From positions 1 to 36,169 of the forward strand of contig QHTY01000147.1 in NCBI GenBank assembly GCA_003220985.1: DNA of 36,169 bases, given 5' to 3'. The position numbers and the translations under genes were made by a program. The notes beneath the pieces were generated by a model. That model searched no databases. It was given only the letters and a program-made list of their open reading frames with translations, and was not told the origin of the DNA. This stretch comes from Gemmatimonadota bacterium (GTDB lineage Bacteria; Gemmatimonadota; Gemmatimonadetes; Gemmatimonadales; GWC2-71-9). Positions within the stretch are counted from its first letter, which is position 1, and each line of letters opens with the position of its first letter. Positions 1 to 9,232 of the stretch are shown piece after piece.

Positions 1-1
1 G

Positions 2-139
2 CGGCTCAAGGGGAAGTGGCGCTGGCACGTGCTGGTGAAGTCCGCCGAGCCGCGCGTGCTCGGGCGCGTGGTGCGCGCGTGGCGCACGAAGGCGCATCGC
101 GCGGTAACGGTGGATCGCGATCCGCAGTCACTCTTGTGA
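2..139 (+). CDS. priA: Primosomal protein N' (PriA), C-terminal fragment, truncated at window start
   Basis: Frame 2 reads RLKGKWRWHVLVKSAEPRVLGRVVRAWRTKAHRAVTVDRDPQSLL*, resembling the PriA C-terminus (KWRW..VLVKS ... VDxDPQSLL). Absent from the ORF track because it has no start in the window. Confidence 0.75.
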   Translation, partial: RLKGKWRWHVLVKSAEPRVLGRVVRAWRTKAHRAVTVDRDPQSLL

Positions 140-172
140 AAGCCGTTTCACATCGGGTATTTTGACCCCCCT

Positions 173-1234
173 GTGAGTCGTCCGCGCTTTCAGTATCGAC
201 CACCGAACTTTGCCGCGCCGCCGCTGTCCGGCGCGCCCGACGCGAGGTTCATGTCCGCTCCCGCCGACGGGGTCCTTCCCGACGGTTTTTTTTCGACTAC
301 GAACCTGCCGACCTATGTGAAGCTGCCGAGCGGTTGGCGGCGGCCACGGCTGCCGCGCATGGATTGCGTGATCGTGCAGGCGGGGGGGACCGCTGACGAT
401 CTTGTCGTCGCCGAGCCACGCCGGGTGCGCCGCGGCGACAAGGTCGCGGTCGGAGCGGCGGAAGTGTCCCGCGAGCGGCCGGTGGATTACGGCGTGCTGG
501 CGCAGCTCTTAGGCGAAGAGAAGCAGCGCGGCGGCAAGATTCTCTGGGTCATCGGACCCGCGCTCGTGCATGCGCGCGCGCGGGAGGACATGATCTGGTT
601 CATCGACAACGGCTACTGCAACACGCTCCTCGGCGGCAACGCCGTCGCCGTACACGATCTCGAGGCCGCCATTTTCGGCACGACGCTGGGGATGTCGAGC
701 TCCGGTGAAAGCGTGGAAGGCGGGCACGGTCTGCACATGCGCGCGATCAACGCGATCCGGCGCGCGGGCTCGATCGAACAGGCGGTCGGGCAGGGCATCG
801 TGAAGAGCGGCATCATGCATGCCTTGGTGACGCACCGCATCCCGTTCGTGCTCGCCGGATCGATCCGCGACGACGGTCCGTTGCCGGACGTTATCCCCGA
901 CACGCTTGCCGCCCAGGACGCCATGCGGGCCCATACGGCGACCGCGACGTTCGCGATCTTCGTGGCGACCGCGCTCCACGCGATCGCGGTGGGGAACATG
1001 CTTCCCGCATTCGTGGACCCAGGCGTGACCGAAGACATTCGGCCCTTGACGACGATCTGCGTGGATCAAACCGAGTTCGTGGTCACCAAGCTGCGCGATC
1101 GCGGCACACACCAGGCCTACGGCGTCGTCACCAACGCGCAGGATTTCATGCATGTCCTGCGCTTCTATGTCGAGCGATGGCAGCAGGCGACGAGCCAGGT
1201 CCCGCCCCGGACTTCGGCCCAATCTTCCCGCTAG
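173..1234 (+). CDS. LOR/SDH-domain protein, ornithine cyclodeaminase-like (ArgZ/AgrE C-terminal / archaeal type)
   Basis: Long ORF with GFFSTTNLPTYVKL, NGYCNTLLGGNAVAVHDLEAAIFGTTLG and PLTTICVDQTEFVVTKLRDRGTHQAYGVVTN, as in the LOR/SDH conserved region. GTG start; ATG at 263 also possible. Confidence 0.75.
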   Translation: MSRPRFQYRPPNFAAPPLSGAPDARFMSAPADGVLPDGFFSTTNLPTYVKLPSGWRRPRLPRMDCVIVQAGGTADDLVVAEPRRVRRGDKVAVGAAEVSRERPVDYGVLAQLLGEEKQRGGKILWVIGPALVHARAREDMIWFIDNGYCNTLLGGNAVAVHDLEAAIFGTTLGMSSSGESVEGGHGLHMRAINAIRRAGSIEQAVGQGIVKSGIMHALVTHRIPFVLAGSIRDDGPLPDVIPDTLAAQDAMRAHTATATFAIFVATALHAIAVGNMLPAFVDPGVTEDIRPLTTICVDQTEFVVTKLRDRGTHQAYGVVTNAQDFMHVLRFYVERWQQATSQVPPRTSAQSSR

Positions 1235-1599
1235 CGGCGCCACCGGGGCAGGGTCCCGGCTGGGCGAAGCTCGCGGCCGCGGTCGAGGCACAGGTGCCGC
1301 CAGCCGAGATCGAGACGATCTATGTCTTCCGTCCGATCAAGCGGCAGGGGCGTGAGTGGGGCACGGCAGTCGTCACGCGCAAGAGTGGGTCCCCCGATGC
1401 ACGGTTGCGCGTCTACACGGCGAAATACATGCTCATCGTGCGCGGCAAGGACCGCGGGCAGACCAAGATCGAAGTGGTGGAAGTTGCGCTGAGTCCCGCT
1501 GCGGTGTTGGCGCAGGTTATGCAGGCGACGGTCGACCGGGGCGGTGATACGGAGCCGCCCGTCGAGCTGGGTCCCGCGGTCTGGTACGAAGGGAGGTAG
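1177..1599 (+). CDS. Conserved hypothetical protein
   Basis: 140-aa ORF between two functionally linked genes on the same strand; overlaps the upstream ORF by about 58 nt, so the start is uncertain. Confidence 0.6.
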   Translation: MAAGDEPGPAPDFGPIFPLAAPPGQGPGWAKLAAAVEAQVPPAEIETIYVFRPIKRQGREWGTAVVTRKSGSPDARLRVYTAKYMLIVRGKDRGQTKIEVVEVALSPAAVLAQVMQATVDRGGDTEPPVELGPAVWYEGR

Positions 1600-1606
1600 T
1601 TCGAGG

Positions 1607-2167
1607 TTGATTGACGCCAGAATGTTCATCCCGACCAAGGCCTTTCTCACGAAGGGTGTCGGTCGGCACAAAGAAAAGCTCACCAGTTTCGAGATGGCGC
1701 TGCGCGATGCGCACCTTGCCAACTTCAATCTCGTGCGGGTGAGCTCAATTTTTCCCCCTCATTGCGAGTTGGTCGATCGCGAGGAGGGGCTGAGCATGCT
1801 GAAGCCCGGCCAAATTGTGTTCACCGTGGTGGCGGAGTCGGCGACGAACGAGCCCAGCCGCCTGGTGGCCGCTTCCATTGGACTCGCTTTGCCCGCCGAC
1901 GCCTCGCACCACGGCTACATCTCCGAGCACCACAGTTACGGCCAGAACGAGGTGGTCGCCGGCGAGTACGCCGAAGATCTGGCCGCCTCGATGTTGGGGA
2001 CCGTGTTGGGCGTGCCGTTCGACCCCGAGAAGGCGTGGGACGAGCGTCGCGAGCAATGGCTGCTCTCGGGCGAGATCGTGCGTACGATGAACGTGACGTC
2101 GACCGCGGAATGCGGGTCCGACGCACGATGGACCACCGTCGTCTCGGCGGTTGCGTTCTGCGGCTGA
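1607..2167 (+). CDS. Pyruvoyl-dependent arginine decarboxylase (PvlArgDC)
   Basis: [30 protein letters not shown]...[13 protein letters not shown] contains the VSS self-processing site; also [17 protein letters not shown] at 1607 follows GGGAGG at 1591; ATG at 1622 is the alternative start. Confidence 0.9.
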   Translation: MIDARMFIPTKAFLTKGVGRHKEKLTSFEMALRDAHLANFNLVRVSSIFPPHCELVDREEGLSMLKPGQIVFTVVAESATNEPSRLVAASIGLALPADASHHGYISEHHSYGQNEVVAGEYAEDLAASMLGTVLGVPFDPEKAWDERREQWLLSGEIVRTMNVTSTAECGSDARWTTVVSAVAFCG

Positions 2168-2168
2168 T

Positions 2169-2879
2169 GTGAGTGCCGTCGTCGCGTTCGCGGCCGGTCT
2201 GCTGAGCTTTCTGTCGCCGTGCGTCCTGCCGCTCATTCCGAGCTACGTCGGGTTTCTCACGGGGATGTCGGTCGAGGAAGCAGAGCGTCGGCGCGGCATG
2301 GCGCTGCTCCATGGACTGTGGTTCGTCGCCGGGTTTTCGCTGGTCTTCGTGCTGCTCGGGGCGGCGGCGTCGGCGGTGGGCCAGTTGCTCCGCGACTATC
2401 AGGTGTGGCTGGGACGGGTCGGCGGTGTGCTGCTGATTGCGTTCGGGATCTATTTGCTCGGGATCCTACGGCCCGCGTTGTTGATGCGCGAATGGCGCAT
2501 CCAGCTGGCCAACAAGCCGCTAGGCTACTTCGGCTCCGGCGTCGTCGGATTCACCTTCGGAGCCGCGTGGACGCCCTGCATCGGGCCGATTCTCGGCGGC
2601 ATTCTGACGCTCGCGGCCACGCAGACGGGCCTGGGTCAGGGGATGGGGTTGCTGGCGGTGTACGCACTCGGACTCGCTATCCCGTTCCTATTGACGGCGC
2701 TGGCGCTGGATCGATTCCTGGTCTGGTTTCAACGGTTCCGCCCCTACATAGTATGGGTGGACCGCATCGCGGGCGGCATGCTGATCGTGTTGGGCATCCT
2801 GCTCGTCACCGATAGCTTTACGCTGCTTGCCGGGTACTTACAGAGCCTGACGCCGCAGTTTTTGCGGGATCGGTTGTAG
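2169..2879 (+). CDS. ccdA: Cytochrome c biogenesis protein CcdA (DsbD transmembrane family)
   Basis: AAGLLSFLSPCVLPLIPSYVGFLTG...FGAAWTPCIGPILGGIL carries the paired Cys-Pro TM motifs. GTG at 2169 or TTG at 2151 as start. Confidence 0.9.
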   Translation: MSAVVAFAAGLLSFLSPCVLPLIPSYVGFLTGMSVEEAERRRGMALLHGLWFVAGFSLVFVLLGAAASAVGQLLRDYQVWLGRVGGVLLIAFGIYLLGILRPALLMREWRIQLANKPLGYFGSGVVGFTFGAAWTPCIGPILGGILTLAATQTGLGQGMGLLAVYALGLAIPFLLTALALDRFLVWFQRFRPYIVWVDRIAGGMLIVLGILLVTDSFTLLAGYLQSLTPQFLRDRL

Positions 2880-2987
2880 AATATGCGCTTGTGATTGCAA
2901 GGCTAAACCTGCGGCTCGGTTCACCGATCGTTGCCGAGTCGCGAGTTCACTCGCGCAATCAAAACGGACTGTCACCGAGAGGATGTT

Positions 2988-3761
2988 ATGACTCGTCTTG
3001 CGATTTTCGCGACCGCGATCGCTGTGGGCCTGGGCGCCTGTCAAAAAGGACAGGATCAGAGCCAGGCCAGCGATTCGACCGCCCGCAACCTGACGCTGGC
3101 GCCCGCCGAATCGACGGGGCAGATGCGCGACGTTGCAGACCAGCGGACAACCCCGCCGCCGGCGACGCGTAATCCCACGACCCGCACCAATCCACCTCCG
3201 GCGCCCCCGCGTCCGCCCGCTCCGCCCCCGATGGCGCGCTTGGGTGTCGGCACGAAGGTGGACATCGCCGCCACCGATACGATTACTTCGCGCACCGCGA
3301 AAGTCGGTGACGCGTTCGCCGCGCGCGTCGTGGAGGATGTCCGCAACGCCTCCGGTCGCGTCGTGATTCCGGCGGGCTCGGTCGTCAACGGCGAGATCGC
3401 CGACGTCAAACCGTCGCCCAATCCCAGTACGCCGGGGACCTTGACGCTGAGTGTCTCGAGCATCACTGTACGCGGCAAGTCGTATCCGATCGAGGCCTCG
3501 GTCGACTCGCTCGAGACGATTCACAAGGGCCGAGGGGTCACCTCGGGTGACGCGGCCAAGGTCGGAGCGGGCGCGGCCGCGGGCGCGATTCTCGGACGCA
3601 TCCTAGGCGGCAACAAGAAGGGCACGATCATCGGCGGCGTGGTGGGTGCAGCCGCCGGTGCCGGTGTGGCACACCAGACCAAGGACTCGGACATCGTCTT
3701 GCCGGCGGGGGCGCATATCATCATTCGGCTGACGAAGGAACTCGCGGTCACGGCATCCTGA
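2988..3761 (+). CDS. Lipoprotein with Pro-rich linker and C-terminal glycine-zipper segment
   Basis: MTRLAIFATAIAVGLGACQKG is a lipobox; PPPAPPRPPAPPP linker; AKVGAGAAAGAILGRILGGNKKGTIIGGVVGAAAGAGVA glycine zipper. ATG 2988 follows GAGAGG. Confidence 0.8.
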   Translation: MTRLAIFATAIAVGLGACQKGQDQSQASDSTARNLTLAPAESTGQMRDVADQRTTPPPATRNPTTRTNPPPAPPRPPAPPPMARLGVGTKVDIAATDTITSRTAKVGDAFAARVVEDVRNASGRVVIPAGSVVNGEIADVKPSPNPSTPGTLTLSVSSITVRGKSYPIEASVDSLETIHKGRGVTSGDAAKVGAGAAAGAILGRILGGNKKGTIIGGVVGAAAGAGVAHQTKDSDIVLPAGAHIIIRLTKELAVTAS

Positions 3762-3765
3762 CGCG

Positions 3766-4995
3766 GTGATCCGCACCAAGCTTTCTACGATGATGTTCCT
3801 CCAGTTCTTCATCTGGGGGGCATGGTACACGTCTATCGCCGTGTACATGACGAATCACGGCATGGCGACGCTGACCCACTGGCCGTACACGGTCAATCCC
3901 GTGGCGGCGATCGTCGCGCCGTTCTTCCTTGGCCTGGTGGCGGACCGGTACTTCGCGACGGAGAAAGTCCTCGCCACACTGCATCTGCTGGGTGGGCTGC
4001 TCCTTTTCGCCACGCCGCAATTCGCCGCCCAGCCCACCACGTTCATTCTGCTCCTGCTCCTCTATAACCTCTGCTACATGCCGACGCTGGGCCTGGCGAA
4101 CAGCCTCGCGTTCCATCACATCGAGTCGCAGGAGCAGCAGTTCCCGCTGATCCGCGTGTTCGGTACCATCGGATGGATCGTGGCCGGACTCTTCATCAGC
4201 CTGCTGCTCGGGAAGATCATGGGCGGCATTCCGGAACAGACGCCGCTGCCGCTGTACACGGCCGCGACGGCCAGCATCGTCCTCGGGCTCTTCTGTTTCA
4301 CGCTGCCGCACACGCCGCCGTCGGGGCGCGGCCAGCCCGTCTCGCTGCGCAGCATCGCGGGACTGGACGCGCTGAAACAGCTCGGCGACCGGCCATTCTA
4401 TGTGTTCATCATCGCCTCATTGCTGCTGTGCATCCCGCTCGCTGCGTACTACAACTTCACGCAGCTCTTCCTGGGGGCGGCCGGCGTGCAGAAGATCGCC
4501 GCCACGCAGACGGTGGGGCAGATCTCCGAGACGTTCTTCATGCTCATTATGCCGATGTTGTTCATGCGGCTCGGCGTGAAGAAGATGCTGATGATGGGCA
4601 TGGCCGCCTGGACGCTGCGGTACGCGCTCTTTGCACTGGCCGCTCCCGCTGCCGTGTTCTGGATGATACTGCTCGGCATCGCGCTCCACGGTCCCTGCTA
4701 TGACTTCTTCTTCGTGACCGGCCAGATCTACGTCGACAAGAAGTCGACGCCGGCGGTGCGCGGGCAGGCGCAAGGCTTTTTGGTGCTCGTGACCTACGGA
4801 GTGGGAATGCTGATCGGCGCGCAGATTGCGGGGAACGTCTACGATCGATTCCTGTCGGGCGCGACCGCCTTGACGCTTCCGCAGTGGCAGAGCTTCTGGT
4901 GGCTGCCCGCCGCCTTCGCCGCGGCAGTCCTGGTGTTCTTTACGGCGCTGTTCAAGGCGCCGGCTCGCGAGACCGCCTCTACTCCAACTCTCTGA
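3766..4995 (+). CDS. MFS transporter, nucleoside:H+ symporter (NHS) family-like
   Basis: 409-aa polytopic protein; MMFLQFFIWGAWYTSIAVYM and IRVFGTIGWIVAGL are typical of the NupG/XapB family. Confidence 0.8.
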   Translation: MIRTKLSTMMFLQFFIWGAWYTSIAVYMTNHGMATLTHWPYTVNPVAAIVAPFFLGLVADRYFATEKVLATLHLLGGLLLFATPQFAAQPTTFILLLLLYNLCYMPTLGLANSLAFHHIESQEQQFPLIRVFGTIGWIVAGLFISLLLGKIMGGIPEQTPLPLYTAATASIVLGLFCFTLPHTPPSGRGQPVSLRSIAGLDALKQLGDRPFYVFIIASLLLCIPLAAYYNFTQLFLGAAGVQKIAATQTVGQISETFFMLIMPMLFMRLGVKKMLMMGMAAWTLRYALFALAAPAAVFWMILLGIALHGPCYDFFFVTGQIYVDKKSTPAVRGQAQGFLVLVTYGVGMLIGAQIAGNVYDRFLSGATALTLPQWQSFWWLPAAFAAAVLVFFTALFKAPARETASTPTL

Positions 4996-5710
4996 GCCAG
5001 ATATTCCGATAACGCACCGGGTTGCCGTGATCCTGTAGTCGCAACGGCAATTTGTCCGGATGCGCCCGATACGGTGGCCTCGCCTGATTCGCCGTCGGCC
5101 CGACAAGCTCGAAGTTGTCTTGGATCAATACGCCATTCAGAAACACGGTCATGCGCGCCGGACGTTCGAGTGTGCCGTCCGCCTTGAAGTGCGGCCGATG
5201 GAAGATGACGTCATACGCCTGCCACTGGCCCGGCGGCCGGGTGGCGTTGACGAGCGGCGGGTTCTCGCCGTAGATCGCACCGGCCTGCCCGTCGGGATAG
5301 GTGTCGTTCTGATAGGAATCGAGGACCTGGAGCTCGTACCTCCCCATCAAAAAGATCCCGCTGTTGCCACGCTCCTGACTTTCGCCCTGCACGACCGCCG
5401 GCGTCGCCCACTCGATGTGCAGCTGCACGTCGCCGAAGCCGCGAGCGGAGACCAGCATGCCGGTTCCGGCCTTCACCTCGACGTAACCATCCTTCACCGT
5501 CCATTTCGCGGCCGTGCTGTCCTGCGCGCGCCACTGCGACAGGTTCGTCCCGTCGAACAGTACGATCGCGTCCTTCGGCGCCGGGGTGGGAGGGCGCTCA
5601 GGGCCAGGATCGACGACGGGAGGCCGAGGGCGGTCCATCGAGTGCTGCGGCCACTGCTGCTGTGTCTGTGCCATCAGCAACAAAGCTAGCGTGCCGATCA
5701 TGGCTTCCAT
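4979..5710 (-). CDS. DUF1080 (3-keto-disaccharide hydrolase / LamG-like) secreted protein
   Basis: IVLFDGTNLSQWRAQDSTAAKWTVKDGYVEV...GNSGIFLMGRYELQVLDSY...GAIYGENPPLVNATRPPGQWQAYDVIFHRP...NPVRYRNIWLRELE is diagnostic of DUF1080. Start at 5710 or 5701. Confidence 0.9.
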   Translation of the reverse strand: MEAMIGTLALLLMAQTQQQWPQHSMDRPRPPVVDPGPERPPTPAPKDAIVLFDGTNLSQWRAQDSTAAKWTVKDGYVEVKAGTGMLVSARGFGDVQLHIEWATPAVVQGESQERGNSGIFLMGRYELQVLDSYQNDTYPDGQAGAIYGENPPLVNATRPPGQWQAYDVIFHRPHFKADGTLERPARMTVFLNGVLIQDNFELVGPTANQARPPYRAHPDKLPLRLQDHGNPVRYRNIWLRELE

Positions 5711-6936
5711 GTTCCCTTCGCAACCGCGGGGACGAACGTCTCGACGCCTGAGCCGGGGAAGTCGAGTGTGCAGCCCTGCTCGGCGCTCATGTATGCGGTC
5801 ATCAGAACTTTCACGACCTGCAAGCCATCGTTGAAGGTGAGCGCGGGCGGCTGCTGGTTGAGAAACGCCTGTACGAAATGACGGTCCTCGGCCTCGTACC
5901 CATACGCCGCCGCCTCGTTCGCCACGACGGGCATCTGCCCGACTTCGGCGTTCTGTTTCTCGACCAGGTCTTCGCCAGCCTTGCCTTGCACCTCGCGGCT
6001 GAAGAACAGCTTGAGACCCGAGTCGAGCGAGTTCCACGACAACGAGTACTCGGGGCCCAGCAATTCGGCTGAGAGCCGCAGGCCGGCGCCGACGAAGCTC
6101 CAGGACGTCGTCGCTTCACCCAAGACGCGATGGCCGTCGTCAGTGGCGAAATCGATCACCACGCTCGCAAAATCTTCGGACGGCGTCTTCGCGTAATCCA
6201 CGTCCTGCCCCATCGCCTCGCTGAGCTTCTTGCTGTAGTGCGGGCGGGACCACTTCAGACTCGCGATGTGGGCCGTGATTTTCGCCGGCTGGACGGAGCT
6301 CCGCGGCTTCGCCGGATCGGTGAGGAGATGTTGGACCAGCAGCGACGAGTGACACATCATGTCGTTCAGCACGCCGCCCCCCTGTTGCGCGCCCTGCCAG
6401 AACCAGGGGGCATGCGGGCCGCTGTGCTCTTCCGCCGCGCGCGCCAGATAGGGCCGGCCGGTCAGCTTGGCGCCGCGCGCCCAGAGCAAGGTACGCCCCA
6501 CCTCGACCTGCGGCGAGAAGACCTGGTTCTCGAGGTATCCCGTCGGCAGGCCGACTTTCTTGACGAGCTCTACGACGCGTTTGGCTTCCGCGACATTGCG
6601 CGCCAGCGGCTTTTCACATGCGAGGCCGAGGAGCTTGCCCTTCCCGCGCTCGATCGTGCTCACCAGCTCTTCCACGTTGTCGATGCGAGCGTGATTGGGG
6701 CCGCAGAGCCAAATCGCGTCGATGGCCGGATCCTCGACCATCGCCGCGATGGACGGATACGGCTTGGCGTCGCCGACGCCCAGCTTTTGTGCGATCGTGG
6801 CCGTGGCGGCGGCGTTCTTCCGGTTGGGACTCCAGATGCCGAGGACGTCGGCGTCCCGGACGCCGACGAATCCCAGCAGGTGGAATTTGGCGTTGAAGCC
6901 GCTCCCCACGATCCCGATGCCAAGTCGTTTCGCCAT
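5698..6936 (-). CDS. Gfo/Idh/MocA family oxidoreductase
   Basis: N-terminal GIGIVGSGFNAKFHL Rossmann motif, ACEKPLARN motif, 412 aa. Confidence 0.9.
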   Translation of the reverse strand: MAKRLGIGIVGSGFNAKFHLLGFVGVRDADVLGIWSPNRKNAAATATIAQKLGVGDAKPYPSIAAMVEDPAIDAIWLCGPNHARIDNVEELVSTIERGKGKLLGLACEKPLARNVAEAKRVVELVKKVGLPTGYLENQVFSPQVEVGRTLLWARGAKLTGRPYLARAAEEHSGPHAPWFWQGAQQGGGVLNDMMCHSSLLVQHLLTDPAKPRSSVQPAKITAHIASLKWSRPHYSKKLSEAMGQDVDYAKTPSEDFASVVIDFATDDGHRVLGEATTSWSFVGAGLRLSAELLGPEYSLSWNSLDSGLKLFFSREVQGKAGEDLVEKQNAEVGQMPVVANEAAAYGYEAEDRHFVQAFLNQQPPALTFNDGLQVVKVLMTAYMSAEQGCTLDFPGSGVETFVPAVAKGTWKP

Positions 6937-7521
6937 TCAGTCCTCGTATTGGACGCCAAGTTTCTGCAGCGCTTCCGGAGGACAGCCCGCCCACTCCTGC
7001 ACGAATGTGTTGCCTCGATAGTCGAGATCGGCCACGCCGATCTTGCTGGACCAGAAGCCCGATGCCGTCATATCCCGGAACATGTTGAAGAAGGCGACCC
7101 CCTGGCTCACGTCCGGCTTCGCCTTCTTGGGCCAGGCAATGTCGTCGAGCACGGCGGTTTGTTGAGTCGGCGTCGCGGCGACGAACGTCTTGGCAAACCG
7201 CTCGGAGCACTCGTTGTCCAGCCAGGCGAGCCCGCCACGCATCGGCGTTTGACCGTCGGGCCGATCGTTCATCATGAAATCCATGAACTCGGGGACGCCG
7301 GCGTCGGTGGCGCTGCCTGAGCGCTCGTCCTTTGGAATGACCAGATCCGCGAGGACGCGCACCGTGTCCCACTCGTGGGGAGTAAAGAATGCCGGCGCGT
7401 ACGGCGCTTTTAGTGCCTCGCGCGCCAACCCTGCCGCCTTTGCCGCCTCTGCCGGTGTCCATTTGAAAGCAGCCGTGAGCGCGGCCATCGCCATCGCGCC
7501 GACGGCTTCGCGCCGCTTCAT
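6937..7521 (-). CDS. Gluconate 2-dehydrogenase subunit 3 family protein, probable Tat signal
   Basis: MKRREAVGAMAMAALTAAFKWTPAEAA then APAFFTPHEWDTVRVLADLVIPKDERSGSATDAGVPEFMDFMM. ATGA overlap with the upstream GMC gene. Confidence 0.88.
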   Translation of the reverse strand: MKRREAVGAMAMAALTAAFKWTPAEAAKAAGLAREALKAPYAPAFFTPHEWDTVRVLADLVIPKDERSGSATDAGVPEFMDFMMNDRPDGQTPMRGGLAWLDNECSERFAKTFVAATPTQQTAVLDDIAWPKKAKPDVSQGVAFFNMFRDMTASGFWSSKIGVADLDYRGNTFVQEWAGCPPEALQKLGVQYED

Positions 7522-9212
7522 AGGGTCCTCGCTTTCAGCTGTGCCGCGATGTAGTCGGACGTCCGCCAGGACAGCGCCATGATCGTCCAGGTGGGATTCT
7601 TGTCGGCTTGCGACGTGAACGGCGCGCCATCGGCCACGAAGAGATTCTTGACCTCGTGGGTCTGGCAATTCGAGTTCACGACCGAGGTCTTTGGATCGGC
7701 GCCCATGCGCGCGCCGCCCAATTCGTGGATGATCACGCCACCCGCCGCGATGCCGTAGCCATCTTCTTTGCTCGGCATATCCCCCCAGGGCGTGCCGCCC
7801 ATCTCCTTGATGAGCGCGCGGAAAGTCTCCTGCATGTGCTTCACCTGCAGGTGCTCGTGATCGGTGAACTGCCAATGGAAGCGCAGCACCGGGATCCCCC
7901 AGCGGTCTACGACTCTGGGGTCGATCTCGCAATAGCTGCCCTCGTTGGGAATCATCTCCCCACGGCCTGAGAAGCCGACATAGGCGCCATAGTAGCGGCG
8001 GTAGTCCGCCTTGAGCTGCTTGCCGTAGCCACCGCCGGGCGGGTAGTTCTGGATTCCGCCCAGAATGCCGTAGTCGGGCATGTCGGCGCCGCCCCAGACC
8101 TCGATGTGGTAGCCACGCGGGAAGTCGAGCTTCTTGTTGTCGAGCCACCACGGCATGTAGACATGCATGCCGCCGACGCCGTCGTGATTGTGGGGGATGT
8201 GGTCCATCAGCTTCGGAACGAATCCCCCGACATCCGTGCCGGTCGTGTCGGTGAGATATTTGCCCACCGTGCCGCTGGCATTCGCAAGCCCGTTCGGAAA
8301 TGACGGCGATTTCGAGTTGAGCAGCAGCCGGGAGGTTTCGCAGGCGCTGGCGGCCAGCACGACGACGCGGGCGTCGATGTGGTGCTCGCTGCCGTCTTTC
8401 GTGTCTATGTATGTGACGCCACTCGCGCGGCCGTCCCGGCCCAGCGTGACTTCGCGCGCCATCGCGTTGGTCAGCAGCGTGAGCTTGCCCGTCTTTAGCG
8501 CGGGGGCGATCAGCACGTTGGTCGACGAGAAGTTGGAATTCGTCTTACAGCCGCGGTTACACTGCCCGCAGTAATGGCACGCCGCGCGCCCGGGCAGCGG
8601 CCGGGTCAGGATCGAGAGGCGAGAAGGGACGCAGGTGACATTGAGCCGGCGCGCCGCCTGCTGCACGAGCAACTCGTAGCAGCGCGGCTTGGGCGGCGGC
8701 AGGAACAGGCTGTCAGGTGCGTTCGGGATGTTTTCTTTGCTCCCGAAGACGCCCACCAGCTGCTCGAGCTTCTCGTAGTAGGGCCGGACGTCGTCGTAGC
8801 TGATTGGCCAGTCGTCGCCCAGGCCGTCGAACGTCTTCGCCTTGAAGTCGCGCGGACCGAAGCGCAGCGAGATACGACCCCAGTGGTTCGTCCGGCCGCC
8901 AACCATTCGCGCGCGCCACCAGCGGAACCTGTTCCCCTGCGCGACGGTGTAGGGCTCCCCGGGGATTTCCCATCCACCGATGCAGCCGTCGAACTCACCA
9001 AAGGGCCGGTCTTTGGTGGAAGCGCCGCGGCGTGGCGACTCGTACGGCCAGGTCAACATCGCGGAGTCGGTCGTGTTGTCCCACGGACGGCCCGCCTCGA
9101 GCACGGTGACGTTGACGCCGGCGCGGGTGAGGGCGTATGCGGCCATCCCACCGCCGGCTCCGGAGCCGACGATGAGCACATCGGCCGGTGAGGCTTGGGT
9201 TGCAAAGCGCAT
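7518..9212 (-). CDS. GMC family FAD-dependent oxidoreductase (sugar dehydrogenase large subunit)
   Basis: VLIVGSGAGGGMAAYALTRAGVNVTVLEAG FAD-binding motif; C-terminal HELGGARMG...NPTWTIMALSWRTSDYIA; central CHYCGQCNRGC. Confidence 0.93.
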   Translation of the reverse strand: MRFATQASPADVLIVGSGAGGGMAAYALTRAGVNVTVLEAGRPWDNTTDSAMLTWPYESPRRGASTKDRPFGEFDGCIGGWEIPGEPYTVAQGNRFRWWRARMVGGRTNHWGRISLRFGPRDFKAKTFDGLGDDWPISYDDVRPYYEKLEQLVGVFGSKENIPNAPDSLFLPPPKPRCYELLVQQAARRLNVTCVPSRLSILTRPLPGRAACHYCGQCNRGCKTNSNFSSTNVLIAPALKTGKLTLLTNAMAREVTLGRDGRASGVTYIDTKDGSEHHIDARVVVLAASACETSRLLLNSKSPSFPNGLANASGTVGKYLTDTTGTDVGGFVPKLMDHIPHNHDGVGGMHVYMPWWLDNKKLDFPRGYHIEVWGGADMPDYGILGGIQNYPPGGGYGKQLKADYRRYYGAYVGFSGRGEMIPNEGSYCEIDPRVVDRWGIPVLRFHWQFTDHEHLQVKHMQETFRALIKEMGGTPWGDMPSKEDGYGIAAGGVIIHELGGARMGADPKTSVVNSNCQTHEVKNLFVADGAPFTSQADKNPTWTIMALSWRTSDYIAAQLKARTL

Positions 9213-9232
9213 GCAAGACTCCCGTGTCAGGT

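Noticed and set aside
286-293. 8-T run in a high-GC gene as a slippage site
   Set aside because: Encodes the conserved GFFSTTN motif and is short; ordinary codon usage explains it.
509-1291. 260-aa minus-strand ORF opposite the LOR/SDH gene
   Set aside because: Shadow ORF with biased Arg/His composition and no domain-like motifs.
6130-7320. 396-aa plus-strand ORF antisense to the Gfo/Idh/MocA and subunit-3 genes
   Set aside because: No recognisable motif; the opposite strand has well-conserved families.
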